Of a stretch of DNA of 64,000 nt, positions 51,101 through 63,300 are shown piece after piece (position 1 is the stretch's first letter; every line of letters begins with the position of its first letter). Source of the stretch: Distichodus sexfasciatus (lineage: Eukaryota; Chordata; Actinopteri; Characiformes; Distichodontidae); the NCBI GenBank assembly GCA_032718565.1, contig JAVGVS010000018.1:824501-888500 (forward strand). The letters are read 5' to 3'. Position numbers and translations under genes: made by a program. Below the pieces are notes generated by a model, which was given only the letters and a program-made list of their open reading frames with translations, searched no databases and was not told the DNA's origin.

Positions 51101-54100
51101 AAACCTCCTGGGTACATAGAAAACCAACCCAAGATGGCAGTAAGCTTTTCTAATGTGAATATCTTTACATGGCACCGCTTCTATATTTGAGACTAAATGA
51201 TCCGAGGTGAAACAGAAATGTTATTACAGTGTGCCGCACTGTGAGTTTGTGTGGTAATGATGCGTGCTAAAGCTGAAAGGTTACTTCATGATGGTTATCA
51301 TGTTGCACTTGCCTTCCTGCCAAGGTCAGAGGAGACACTTCAAAACTGAAAACTATTATAGCTCTGTCCTCACATTAGGTGACATTTTAAACTTTGACAA
51401 AACATATCTTCTGTGCCGACTGTTATGAGCCTTAAAAAGGGCTGCTATGTTGCATGAACACTAATCCTAAAATGTGTTTATCATAAGAAATATTCTAAGA
51501 AAACAGCATTATTGTATACGAAACAGTCTTACCATCTTACAGTCTACTAAAAAATCCATTTGGCATTGTATAACTGTCAAAAAATAGCATGCAATGCATA
51601 TTTCTTAAACACAAAAAGATAGGGAATTAAACTAAACAGATACAAAAGACACTACAACCTAACAGTAATTCCACTAATACAGTAATAACAAGATATAAAG
51701 ACTCACTTTTTAGTTTTGTGATGTTACTCTAATTTCTATTTGCTACCACACACAAGTCAGCTCTGCACTTTAAATACATAAACCCTTTTACAAATGCAAG
51801 CGATTATATTTCACTCCCAATGTGAAAGCAGAGCATAAATTTATTCATGTGTTTGTTCCAAGCATGAAATCGTGTACTGAAAAGTAAAGTTTCCACTGTG
51901 ACCCAAATGAACTCTTCACAGTGAACAGAGCAAACACCTTCTAATGTAACAGTATACATTAGAGAGGAGGAGTAGGGGAGGCATAAAAAGTGCAGTCTGT
52001 GTGGTCTAATGACACTGCAAGGAGGAGAAGGGAAGAGAAGGCATTAGTAGGGAACTCAGCCAGTGGGCTTCTTACTGAAAAGCTTCAGGGCAGAAATGGT
52101 AGAAACGGGGGGAAAAAAGAGGTAGAGCACATACAGCTCTTAGTCCCTCACTCTGTGCCAATTTGCCACATTCTTGTATTTATAAGCATCAATTACTCTG
52201 GGGAAAAAAATCTGCTTGCCTGTTAAATATCAACAGAAGGCGCCTCCCCTGTGGAGCATCTGATAATGAGACCTCACACAGAGCTGCAGACTCGTATCCT
52301 CCTCTGACTCGACTAACCACAGAGCTTTTATATCCTCCAGTACATCTTAATTTGGATTAAACACCAACACGATGATTACATGATCATTATTTATTTGACA
52401 TGCTACCATGCTACAGTAGATTGAGAAATCTGGGATAATATGGCAGTAAGACTGCTTTGAATTACACAGATCGTTACCACCAGGTTCTAGCTCCAAAAAA
52501 AGTGGCTTGGTGGCAAAAGTTCCCTAAAAGTAGGGCTGTAACAACTAATCTATTAAATTGATTAAAATTGATTATTAAGATAGTTGGCAACTAATTTAAT
52601 AATCGATTAGTTGGGTTCTATGTTATCATACACATAAGTACAGTGGCTAACCAAAGCCGCAGTGGCAGTAAAGCACCATTAAGCTGGATGTCGACCGCCA
52701 TAAAAGAAGAATAAGGAGGAGACGAGAACCAGTGCAGTGCCTTGTCATCACAAAAAATGAAGTAATTGCGTAGAAACGTATGAATGACATTTCGTGATGT
52801 AAACACATGCGCTGTTTGTTAGTGCACACGACTCTCGTAGGGAAGTCATTCACTGAAGCGTTCCAGTTTAGTCAAATCTTCCCGTTTATTACAAAAAAAA
52901 ATCATATTTAGCTGATAAATAACAAAAACAACCAGCGTCCTACTCACAATACATTTGTCGCTTTAGACTTGCTTCAACTGAATTGAATTTATTTGATACT
53001 TTCAGTGAGTATTCTGACGTGACTCTCATGTGGAACGCCATCTTGCGCAAAAATGTAGTTCTCTCCCAGAAATGAGTCAAAAATGAGTTATAGGCCAAAT
53101 TGAGTCCAAGTTGGCTAAAAATGGCCAAAACTTCAATATTTCTTCATTTTCAATTAATCAGCCTGTTTGGTTTATAAAAATGATAGAAACGAAATAGTTG
53201 TTTTCCTTTTTATCCAGTTAATAATCGATTAATCCAAAAACAAAAAAACAGATTAATCGATTAACAAAACAATCGTTAGTTGCAGCCGAACTTAAAAGGT
53301 TCTAATATTTGCTACTTAGATTTCAGAAGACGACTGCTTGATGGTTTGATGCTTAGACTGGGTAAAGTACTAGGGATGCACGATAATATCAGAATCACAT
53401 CAGAAACAGTTGATGATTGCTTTCTTTAAAGTCATCCAATGCTTAGCTTTGTCCAATATTTTATGATAGATTTATTGCATGCCGGAAAGGTAGCGCTTGT
53501 GCCAGGCATATCCAAAGACGGGATGTTATCCAGCGATATTCTGTGCCAAAATTCTGAGCATGCAGTGGAACGTTCTCTAGCAAAATCTTGTGTCTTTTCA
53601 CATGCAAGTCCGCCTGTATATGCATTTTTTAAAATAAACTAATTAACTAAAATAATTGTGTTTGCCTCACTCAGTGAACCTGAGCTCGCACATGGGCCGT
53701 GTTCTGAGCCACATACTGCTGCACTTAATAGTGTGGGAGGTAATCATACTTTTTTATGTGGTAGTATGCATTTCAGGAAATAGCCGAGGTTGTAGCTTAA
53801 TAGTCTCTACACACTAGTTAGTGCACATGGAGTGTCACACACGCACTATTTGACTTGGTACACCACATAAGACGGGAAGTGACTTTTTCTTAAAATGTTG
53901 TGCACTACGCTCAAAATGCTCCGCCCTCTCTCGACTCTGCTTTCATACTTGGCAATGTATTAGAAATGTCTGAACTATGTTATTATTTTTGTGCCAAAAT
54001 TCTGAGCATGCAGTGGAACTTTGGAGAGCAAAATATCTTGTCATCTTGTCTCGCACTCGACTCTGCCTTTCTCATTTATCGGCATCAGTATCAGCAGACA

Positions 54101-57100
54101 TAAGCATGAAAAACATCAGATATCAGCATCGGCCAGTAATTTCTATATCGTGCCTCCCTATAAAGGTAGGTTCCAGGACTGAAGTAGAGTAGGTGCCCAC
54201 CCCACATGCTGGAAATTCTGAGTATCTCTAGAGAAAGATCAGTCAGCAGTTGTGATTAGACACTCACATCTTGGGTGAGCAGGCTGATTTACTCCAAAAT
54301 TACAAAACTACATAATGGTAATTACAGTAAAAAGCTCCTGAGCAAGACTTTCACAAACAGAGTACAAAAAATACAGTACATGCAGTGTGGGCTCACCTGC
54401 ACATGGACCTGAACCTTGCAGACCCCCCCCCATTGCTCCCATGTGGAATTAGCAGGGATCTCTTAATTGATCATGTAAACACCACACGTTTCTACACGTG
54501 CACACATTTACATACACACTCCAAATAAAACAGCAGTGACTAGACACTCACATGTTGGGTGAGCAGGCTGATATGGCTGGAGGTGCTGTACTGACGAGCT
54601 GCTTGTTTCTCTACAAGCTTCTTCAGGGCCAAAACGATGGCCTGCTGGTTAGACTGGGCCTGGACTGACAGCACATCAGGTTCCTTTAACACTCCTGCAG
54701 AACCAGGTCTGGGTTTACTGGCCTTATGGCTGACTGAAGGACAAACAAAACGTACAGAGGGTCACAGACTAGTCTAAGAACTCATATCTGGATTTGTTGG
54801 CCTTACGGCTGAAAAACAAACAGAGAACATTTAATTAATCAGGCCTTCTAAAAACTGCAGTGTGGCTGCATTTATGACAAACATAAATTATTTATAATTC
54901 ATAAATGACAAAGTACCTTGCCCTGCAGAGGAAGGCCGCGAGAGTTTCTGGCCGGCGCCGTTGATGGTGCAGGGAGCAGAAGCCACTCCCATTGAGACGC
55001 CATTGATGGAGAGTTGTGTTGAACGGGAATAAGGGATTGACTGCTGTGCTTCAGCATTAACTACAGGCCTAGAGAAACCATTACGAGATGAAGCCCACAT
55101 GACGCGAGCAGGCTGAAGGCTTTTGTCGGTAGAGGATGCTGTGTTCTGTGATTGGTTTTGGGGCTCAGCGTGTGGGTGTGGAGGAGGCTGGACGTAAGGT
55201 GGGGGCTGAGGCTTGAGCAGGGGTTCAGATGGAAATTTTGGGAAGTGCTGCAGGTGGATCTGCTCGCAGTCTAAAGCTGCAGGATATGAGGAAGTGTGCT
55301 GGCAAGCCTGGATCCTTGCTTGAGAATTACAACCTCTCACAAGTTCAGGCTCGGATGCACTGACTTGGGACGGTTGTGATAGCGATCTGTCGTTTCCAGA
55401 AATTGTCTCTTTTGCACTTCTCATTTTGCTTTCACCGTTTGGGATTTCAGAGGTAGCCAAGACTTCAGGTTGGACCTCAATCACAGGATGTCCATTAATG
55501 CATTTGCCTTCTCCGCTTTTCACACTATTATCACGGCTGTCAGTGTTGAAAGCTCCAGTTTTACTGTTTCCCACAGAGGTAATTAAGGATTTTGATGCAC
55601 AGAAATCTTCTTTGGCATTTAAAAAAGAGGAAAAAATCAAACAGATGTAAATTAAGACAGACAATACAATTTCATTCCAAACTTAGTCAATTACAGTAGT
55701 TTGTTATAAAATCTGTAAAACAAATACTATGAGTCATATAAACCACAAAACCAGCCACTTACCTTCCTTGCTGTGCTGTTTTGCTGCCTGCTCTGTGCCC
55801 CTAGAGTCTAACCTGGAACTCCGGTTCTTGGTCCCCAAAAACACACTGGCAGACTTGGTTTTGTGTGTATAAAAGGTTAGGATTTCTTCTAGATCACTTT
55901 CACTTTGATCAAAGCAGATAAAAGAAAACATTGCATCACATAATTATGCAAACTACAGTGTAAGTAATTTTTGCCAAACAGAACCAATATTTCAGGTGGA
56001 GAAGAAGACATAAATTAGCAACCTTGCTTGCAGAATAAACTCCTGAAAGACACTTGAAGTGATACGTCGATCTTCCTCTCTGACCTTCTCCATATTCTTT
56101 ACTATATGTTCTGTCTCCTGAATACGATAAACATGATGACAGTTAAGTTACAATCTGAAAAATCATATTACTAAGAACTTTCATCATTACGATAACAATA
56201 TGCATGAACTTTCTCTCAAACACTAATAACTCCCCTTTTTAATGCAATATAGGGAAGGCCAGGTGTACTTAATGAACATCTCAGAATTTACAGCAGTCAG
56301 AACATAAATAACCATAAGTATAACCTTGTTATAGCAGTGGATGAACTCCCCCAGCTGATGGGATAATACCCGTCGGCGGTCTGGCAGAGAAAGCTGGGGA
56401 CTGGGCAACACCACCTGCATGTCCTGCTGCAAGTTACTGGCAGCTTTCTTTAGGAAGCGCATGACCAGCTCCTGCAGAACAACATAAAGATTTGCATCAG
56501 GCAATAAACAGCCTCAAAACTCTCAATTCAGTCTCCTGAGGCAGAGAGACGTTTTCATCAATGTTAATTTTTGGTGGTTGCTTTTAGTGTTTAATTATCA
56601 AGATATTGATTTGTTCTAAAAACAAGGCAAGACAATTTTAATATGTGTGCATCATGTGTAGGGCAGTTAATCACAAAGTTTTTGGAGGCAGTTAGTAGTG
56701 TAACGGTTAGGAGGTTCGTCCTGTGACCAGTAAAGGTACTGTCCCCAAGCACTGTTCCCCGAGCGTTGCCCATGTCAGCTGCCCAACGCTCCTTCACGGA
56801 TGGGTCAAATGCAGAGGTCATATTTTGTTGTGGTGCTGTAGTGTGTTCACATTAACAATCACTCACTTTCCCTTATCACAAAGTTTATCATAAACCCAAA
56901 TTTAAACATCAGTTACTCAGATTGTAACATTTAGGCACGGAAATGGCCAAGTAAACAAAAACATCTAATATAACAGAATGTCTTAATTAATTAAGAATTC
57001 CTTTACCATTTGGTCACTGTCCTTTTGTGAGCAGGCAGAGCTACCGCTTTCTCTGCTTTCTGCCAGCAGTCTCATCTGGACAAGATGAAGGTAGGAAGAA

Positions 57101-60100
57101 AATGCCATCCGAGCCTGCACCTTACTGCATGATGAAAAGAGTGGAGTAAGTCGGTCAAATTGGGTCAAGCAGATCAAGAGGTGTGGAAAGAAAAAAAGTA
57201 TTTGATGGTATAAACTAGAAACATTAGAGGAAAGTGTCAAGAAAACCAAATGCAGAAACACAGAGTAAAGGGCAAATTTGGACAAAGTCTACCATTTTTG
57301 CTGAACAGATCACAACAGTTCAAGGAGTTCAAACTGGAGAAGAAAACTGTTTCACTCGGTACATACTGTATAGCATGTCTGTGTGTGTGCCCTTAGGAAT
57401 CTTAACTACAGTGCGACTGATGCACAGCGTGTTTGTTTTTACAGGTCTGGCATGACAGACGTAACAAACACAAAGAATGTGTCTACTCAACGAAGTATTT
57501 GGTGATGGAATTCTTAAGGAAAAGAACGACTTAAATTCAGATGCAAGACTGATTAACTGTTTAGATGTCCTAGAGGAAGCTGGGATGGGCAGTAAGACTA
57601 CAATGCAATGGAAAATGTGTTGGCAAAGGCTGTCAAACACAAACAATGATATACTGTACTCTAATTGCAAAGGTCCCCTTTCACTCCTGGCAGGCCCAGA
57701 GGAATTTCTACAAACTCAGACTTGTCATTATAATTCCCTGCTCAAATTACAACTTCTGACGCGCTTTATAAGTCAAAAGGAGACTGGTGTCTTTGTTACA
57801 CTTTCGACAGGAGTATGTAATATTCATTAATGTCACTGCATAAAAAGAACAGGTCTAAATATTTTTGTAGGGCTATTGCATAACACGAGGGGGAAAGCAA
57901 ACTCCTTTCAAGTCCTTCCAGGATCCTGCAAAATGTTAAACAAAGGAAAGACAGTCTGACTCCAGCAATTAGGCAGCCAATCAGAGCCAGACTCTTTACA
58001 TGGAGGTCAGGGTTGACCTGCTGGATTGGTTGGCTGGAGACAGATCCACTTCCTGTGCGAATGAGGTAGACATTTAGGAGTCGTGCAAAAGGAGACGTGA
58101 AAACATGCTGCAGCTTTGGGTGAAAAGGACACTGCAGTGCTGCCAGAGTTTTGTCCTGAGCTCTCCTGGCCTCTCTGCTGTGAGTTTTCCCACAGTACCT
58201 CTGCCTGGAGCCCTCAGGAAAGTTTATACTGATTGGAGTGAGTGTGAGTTTGTCTTGTTTTGTGTACCAATGAGTCTTGTGTGTTCAGCTGCAATACGAT
58301 CAAGCTAGCCTAAACTTCTCCAAATGTGTACGTTTGTTTGATTTCTACTTTTTTGTTGTTAATGGTTTGAATTGAAACAAGTCTTGGCAAGGCAGATGTA
58401 AATCTGTGCAAATAAGCTAGACAAGTACATTAAATTGCCAAATTGACTCACTCAAAACCACCTTTAAGGTGCAGAAATTACTTCTTCAAAAGAGGCAGCC
58501 GTGTTTTGTGTATCAGTATTTCATTATTTTTAAATAGTTCACTATTTATTTGGATGTAGCGACAACCTTATTACTTCTTATATCCAGAGTTGCCAGATCC
58601 TGCAGGTTACCGCCCACTTAGACTGCTTTTCATTATATTGGGCGTGTGGATGAAACTTGGGTTACTTTAGCCAACACTGGGTGGATTTTTGTGAAAACAA
58701 TATTAAAATACCAGGCAATATGTTTCTCATGTCACAGCAAACATGCCACACCAGAATGCATTAGCAATATTGGCCCAATAATAAAATGCTCACTTTGACA
58801 CACACATTCTGTTTTTCCAGTATGAGGCAGTCAGAAACTCATAACTAAGGGCAATTTTTTACAGGAATCAAATAGCCATAATCTTATTGAAAGTGACTGA
58901 AACAGAGAAAATAAGCACAGATGTATGCATACGCAAATATTCAGAATATTTGTGTTATGTGAAATATTAGTCATTTTTTATACATAGCATTGATAGTAAG
59001 GCTCATTGATAAGAATTTTGTGTATTGCAGTCTGCATGTTTTGTGTGTCTGATTACGCTTTAAGGAAAAGCCATTTTATTTTGTTCTTATCCCCAATTTC
59101 AACTGCCTCAAAAACTCATTACTGAGGCAGCTTTTAAATTATCATTGCGTGGAAGATCGCCGAGTTATTCTGGGAACCCTGATTATATCAAGACATATCA
59201 GAAAGGATGGAACACTTCTCAGATTGACAGAGGGAACCAACTATTGTTGAAACTGGAGTTAAAACTACAGTCCTCTGTAAGTCAACAGAACACAATATTA
59301 AAATCAGACACGTCTGGGAATGTTAACTCACTTAATCTGTAAAACATTTCAACGCAAATTAATCATGTGACCAAGTTTCAAACTTTTACTGGTTCCTTTG
59401 GCCCAATGTTTAACCAAAACCTGTTTAAACTTCACACCTGTTATTAAAACATGTATGTAAACATTTATTACCGAGAAAAAGTAAGCAAGTCCACGTAGAT
59501 TCGGATATGCACATGGCGGCTGGTGCTTATATGAAACCAGACTTTGCTTTGCACAGCAGATGTTACTTTGAGACTGTTCTTTATGTAGTTGTCTGTTCAT
59601 AAAGTCTCAGATTTGTAAGGCATGTTATGGACAATGGCAAGTTAAAAACTAGTAAAGTACCACACATTTATTTATTTTATCTGGGTAGAAATGCAGGTAT
59701 TTAAACCCACAATCTCAATTAATTACTCTGATTAACGTGACATTTTCACTCGATTCCCAGCATTAACATCAGAGTTAAGCCTTAATGTCCACACTGACCT
59801 GAGATCCCAACCCTGATGGAGAAGGTATAGCAGGTCCACTCTGGGCTTGTGGAGTCTAGCTGGAAAATACTCTTGAACTTGGAGCCTCTCGGCGACGGTG
59901 GCCTGAGGGTCTGAGTGTGCTGAAGATGCTTTGTGCGCCTGTGCTTCCTGTAGACCTTGTGCTCCTGCCGGATCAACTTCCTCATTCTCACTTGTATGTG
60001 GAGAGGATGATGAAGGTCTTCGACCTGAAGACAAAACGGAGCTTCTATAACATCCTATATGTGGATACAGCTGTGAATGTTTTTAGGGCTGTGTGATATG

Positions 60101-60302
60101 ACCTCAAATCAATACCACAATTAATTAAATATTTTACCACGATTACAATTAATAAAAAAATCCCTTTTGAGTTTTCTGTGGCTTGATTTTTGCCCTCCTA
60201 GATCACAAACAAGGTTTGTACTGGACGTCTGGGTATTTGTTGTTTCCAATTCTCAAGTATAAAGTGCTTTGGATTTGATAAGTGCTATATAAATGTAAGG
60301 AC

Positions 60303-60376
<74 letters not shown>

Positions 60377-63300
60377 CTCAATTATAAAAGCTGGGATTTT
60401 TTGTTCTAATGAAAGAGTGTATGTCTTTGTGCCGGGGTGGAGTCATGTGACAACACGCACAATGAGGAGAGATTAGAGGTTGTGAATCTCAAATGCTTTG
60501 ATTAATTGCTCAGCTCTATTTTTAGGCATATAGTTTGAGATTTCCACCTGTTTTCCCCTTCCCAGCACCAGTCATGTGTCTTCGACGGGGTCGTCTGGCC
60601 TCCAGAGTCAGTAGTTTCCTCTCATACTGCAGTAGGTTAGTTGTCTTTACTGCCTCCACCACCACAGGGACATTACCCTTTAACTTCATCCTACTGAATA
60701 CAAAGGGACACATACATTAAGATGATACTATTAGATAAAAAGGACAAAATGAAAAGTTGCATGAATGCAATTCCAGAATTTCTAATAAATGTATCTCCCA
60801 CACATAAATTTAGACATAATGGCCACTGAGAGGAAACAATCACAAAAACAGATACAACTTTTCCCACAAGCTGTTTAAGGGTTACCAAGTAAAGGAAGTG
60901 TTTAAATCCATATAGAGCACTATAAATAATAATTTAGAGCTGAAGTGTTATGTGCCAACCTGGATTGGGAGGTCACTGATGTTTTTCCTGCCCTGGGGAA
61001 CAAAGTGTAAATTACATTTAAGAGTAAAAACACAGGTCTGGAGAAAACGTCTCTAAATTGCAGGTGTGGGTAAGAAACATAAACTTGGCTCAGAATTCAC
61101 ACATTCAAGCATTATATAAGAACGCCTGGGACACTTTAAGAATCCCTTGGGAATTTTTATTAACCACTCTTTATAGCACATATCAGTTGATTTATAATAG
61201 ATTCTCATTTTATTGCAGTTTTTCCTCAAATCTTTCCCCCTTATTTTTACACTAAATGGTCCAAGCCACACTGTTCCATTTTTTTCCTTGAAAAGCCAAA
61301 ACTCTAACACTAGTGTACATGTATGGTGTACATAAATTGCTAAACGTTATCCCCACCTTTTCTGCTGTAGACAAAATATCAGATTCAGCCCAAGCTTGAA
61401 AACCCTCAAAAATGTTCCCGACCGCAGTGGAAAAGCTCACCTTCCATGGAAAAGTTTATTAGCCAACATGGAGTTCATAGAAGTCTTGTATTCCAGATAA
61501 CCACTGAGACAGGGACAAAGTAAGAACATCATTACATTACCGATCTCACCCAAAACCTACAAAGAAAACCTCAGAATTCAACGCTGAGCATTTTCATAAT
61601 TGAATAAATGAAAGGAAAATAAAAACATTTAGAAAGTGCTTAAAAAGATTTGACGTGGGTACAGTGTGTAGTCAAGTATTTATAAACCAAGATTCCCTGA
61701 TTGTTCACATTTTCACCAGCCTGTTTCTAACCCTGTAGAGTTCTAAGTTTGCTTCGGTAGGGTAAAAATACGGATGAATCCTCCTCTCCTCTCATTCTCC
61801 TCCTGTGTCCTCCTCAGGACCTTTATCTGGCAAGATAATAATGCAGATGAACACCTTACTAAACAAACAACAAAGCAAACTGGCCTTAGTGAGCACTGGC
61901 GTGACGAGCCTAAAACCAGCTTCTAGTCTTTGGTCTATGCTATTTTTTCAGATCAAACTCAAAGGAACAGGCCCTCAAAAGAGATTTAGTTCATCATCAA
62001 ATTTGCCATAAACAGAAACCACAGCAACAAGATGCCAAGATGTGCAACATACTATGGACTTAAACAAGCTTAGATTGAGCAAAGCCTGGAGGGTGCTGGC
62101 ATGACGCACCTCGGTGGCCATGTCTGCAATTCTGAACATACTTAGCAATATTTGGATCAGATGTGATCGACTACACGCCTAATAAGTGGAATGTCTTGGT
62201 AAATTTGTCTATGATTTTATTCTAAGCTAATGCAGAACTTCAGAACAAAAGCAGAAGTAATCCAGCAAAAGAATCCAATGTTACCTCCTCTGCAGTCAAA
62301 CCCAAAGTGTCCTCCAGCTTGACACCCTGGCTTCTTTTCTGCTCTTCAGGATCTGTGTAGTTACAGGATAGAGGCCTCTGAACCTGGAAAAAAAGAGCAG
62401 TACATTTATCTGCTTGGATACACGACCAAGCATTATGTATAAGTTAAATATCTCACTGCCTCATTATATCTGCTATAAATATTTTAGTCTAATTATGGTT
62501 CAAGAATCTATAATGGTTGTTTAATGCTTAGGTTTTTTTTTTTGCTCAATACATTCCTACTGAGAGTTTCTATAAGGTTTACTAGTGAACAGCAAGGGTA
62601 AATGAAAAAACCTTGCTCATTTGGTTAAATAATGTTAAATCCCATTCCATCTCCTTTGGCATTGCTGCCTGGCATTTCTCCCTGCCCTCGCCCACTAATG
62701 GCAAGCGTTGCCGCAAGGAGATTGACGCTTTGACTGGGCTTTTGACGGAGTGCCAGGAACCAGCATCTGACCCCTGAGGATCACTGGCTGCATTTGTCAT
62801 CTTAAATAATGTTGGGATTACATTTAATTTGTCTGACTGGAAAGGGTTATTGCAGCAGCCAAAGACGGATCTGTAATCCCCTGAAATAATTGCACATTGG
62901 GCCTCTAATCAAAGCATCGGGAGGCAAAGGTAAGTTAAAAACAGACGCAGAAAATGCGGTGTCACATTTGCATGAAGTGGGAGCATTGCATGGATAAAAT
63001 GTGGAAAAATGATTTCTAAATCCTGAGTCTAAATCCTAAGGAACAATAGGATTTTAAAAAATCTTGTATAGAAACTATACTATAAATATATTTCAAACAT
63101 TTCAAAATGGCAAATGTCTAATTGGTTTGTAAAACTGCTTCAGTACTTCATGGTCATTAATCTAATTAATTTCACCAGCAGTTTCAACACCAATGTTCCT
63201 CCTGAAAATCATACTGCCACAATGTGCATCTGCATTATCAAAAGCCAAACAAATGACTTAAAAAGACAACGAACTTAACATCACCTGTGGTTAACACTTG

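Larger units (their letters stand above)
49354..54551. other. ttll5 intron (5.2 kb) with two hAT-like elements
   Basis: Holds a partial SINE (49711-49820) followed by a short unrelated repeat tail to about 49915, a complex GC-richer stretch at 50150-50300 that could be regulatory, two adjacent hAT-like elements (52531-53290, 53371-54160) and a partial duplicate of the neighbouring exon end (54244-54288). Confidence 0.65.

Noticed and set aside
59782..59991. Alternative frame over the ttll5 linker exon (RKLIRQEHKVYRKHRR).
   Set aside because: It cannot join the next exon in phase, whereas the other frame yields the conserved WDLSKVQARMAF junction.
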